Source: Diadophis punctatus similis (taxonomy: Eukaryota; Chordata; Lepidosauria; Squamata; Dipsadidae). From it: a stretch of DNA of 64,000 bases. Location: contig JALIGW010000003.1 of the NCBI GenBank assembly GCA_023053685.1, positions 137,203,126 through 137,267,125 of the forward strand, read 5' to 3'. Below are positions 62,976 through 64,000 of the stretch, piece by piece; within the stretch, counting starts at the first letter, position 1, and the number at the start of each line of letters is the position of its first letter. The translations under genes and the position numbers were made by a program. Below the pieces are notes generated by a model. The model made no database searches and was not told the DNA's origin. It was given only the letters and a program-made list of their open reading frames with translations.

Positions 62976-64000
62976 ATCTTTAGACCATAACCTACTACTA
63001 GATAAAGTAGAAAAATGTGGGTTAGACAGCATCCTTACCAGATGGATTCGTAACTGGCTGACCAACCGCACTCAACGTGTAGTCCTCAATGGAATTGCAT
63101 CTACATGGAGGGAAGTATACAGTGGAGTACCCCAAGGCTCTGTTTTAGGCCCAGTACTCTTCAACATCTTCATCAATGACTTGGACGAGGGGATAGATGG
63201 GGAACTCATCAAATTTGCAGATGACACCAAGCTGGCAGGAATAGCCAACACTCCGGAAGATACAGAAGGCTTAAGATACAGAAGGATCTTGACAGACTTG
63301 AACATTGGGCGCTATCTAACAAAATGAAATTCAATGGTGAAAAAAGTAAGGCTGTACATTTAGGCAAGGAAAACAAAATGCACAGGTACAGTATATGTGG
63401 TACCTTGCTCAATAGTAGTAACTGTGAGAGGGATCTTGGAGTCCTAGTGGACAACCATTGAAATATGAGCCAGCAGTGTGCAGCAGCTGCCAAAAAAGCC
63501 AACACAGTTCTAGGCTGCATTAACAGAGGGATAGAATCAAGATCACGCGAAGTGTTAATACCACTTAATAATGCCTTGGTAAGGCCACACTTGGAATACT
63601 GCATTCAGTTTTGGTCGCCACGATGTAAAAAAGATGTTGAGACTCTAGAAAGAGTACAGAGAAGAGCAACAAAGATGATTAGGGGACTGGAGGCTAAAAC
63701 ATGAAGAACGGTTGCAGAAACTGCGTATGTCTAGTTTAATGAAAAGGACTAGGGGAGACATGATAGCAGTGTTCCAATATCTCAGGGGCTGCCACGAAGA
63801 AGAGGGAGTGAAGCTATTCTCCAAAGAACCTGAGGGTAGGACAAGAAGCAATGGGTGGAAACTAATCAAGGAGAGAAGCAACTTAGAACTAAGAAGAAAT
63901 TTCCTGACAGAACAATTAATCAGTGGAACAACTTACATTCAGAAGTTATGAATGCTCCAACACTGGAAGTTTTTAAGAAGATATAGGATAACCATTTGTC
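62976..64000 (+). mobile_element. CR1 LINE, 3' part, degenerate, runs off the window
   Basis: Frames with RT and C-terminal blocks: [85 protein letters not shown]. Frame changes near 63270, 63460 and 63700 show it is inactive. It is 5'-truncated and in NUP153 intron 8. Confidence 0.93.

Overview
This window looks like nuclear DNA of a squamate reptile, most likely a snake. The evidence is intron-rich vertebrate genes embedded in BovB (RTE), CR1 and L1 LINE remnants, tRNA-derived SINEs, many hAT-like and TA-flanked MITEs, ERV-type solo LTRs and a (GATA)n/(GACA)n tract. There is no bacterial, plasmid or viral operon. The protein-coding content is three host genes, reconstructed here exon by exon with phase checks.

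Layout. 1-6238 is repeat-rich intergenic DNA. PAK1IP1 (minus strand, 26472 down to 6239, 10 coding exons, 367 aa, complete) encodes a WD40 ribosome-biogenesis/PAK1-binding protein. Its 9.8-kb intron 1 holds two inverted solo LTRs (one split by a BovB LINE, the other by a SINE), a TA-flanked MITE with a GC-rich core, and a 3.6-kb L1 that carries ORF1 but no ORF2. A CpG-rich segment (about 26.0-27.06 kb) lies between the PAK1IP1 start and the predicted start of the next gene. That gene is a C6orf52/TRNAU1AP-like (SECp43 family) gene (plus strand, 26859-45279, 7 coding exons, 333 aa predicted). Its two 5'-most exons are inferred only from splice sites and phase. 45.5-49.4 kb is intergenic, with a Helitron-like element. 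A second CpG island (about 49.43-50.34 kb) drives NUP153 (plus strand, starts at 49941), whose first eight coding exons (351 aa) lie in the window. A CR1 LINE runs off the right edge.

The genes do not form an operon. PAK1IP1 and the C6orf52-like gene are head to head, as in human. NUP153 is a separate unit whose close position differs from human 6p, where it lies several megabases away.

Most notable points: an ORF1-only L1 with a 17-bp target duplication (HAL1-like); a four-level nested transposon stack at 30.8-33.1 kb whose innermost element carries a ~230-bp inverted duplication; a chimeric MITE whose two ends belong to different families; a SPIN/Charlie-like hAT in NUP153; a compact non-poly(A) insertion family with its own 11-14-bp target duplications; and a C6orf52 orthologue that keeps one RRM plus lineage-specific 5- and 12-residue repeats.
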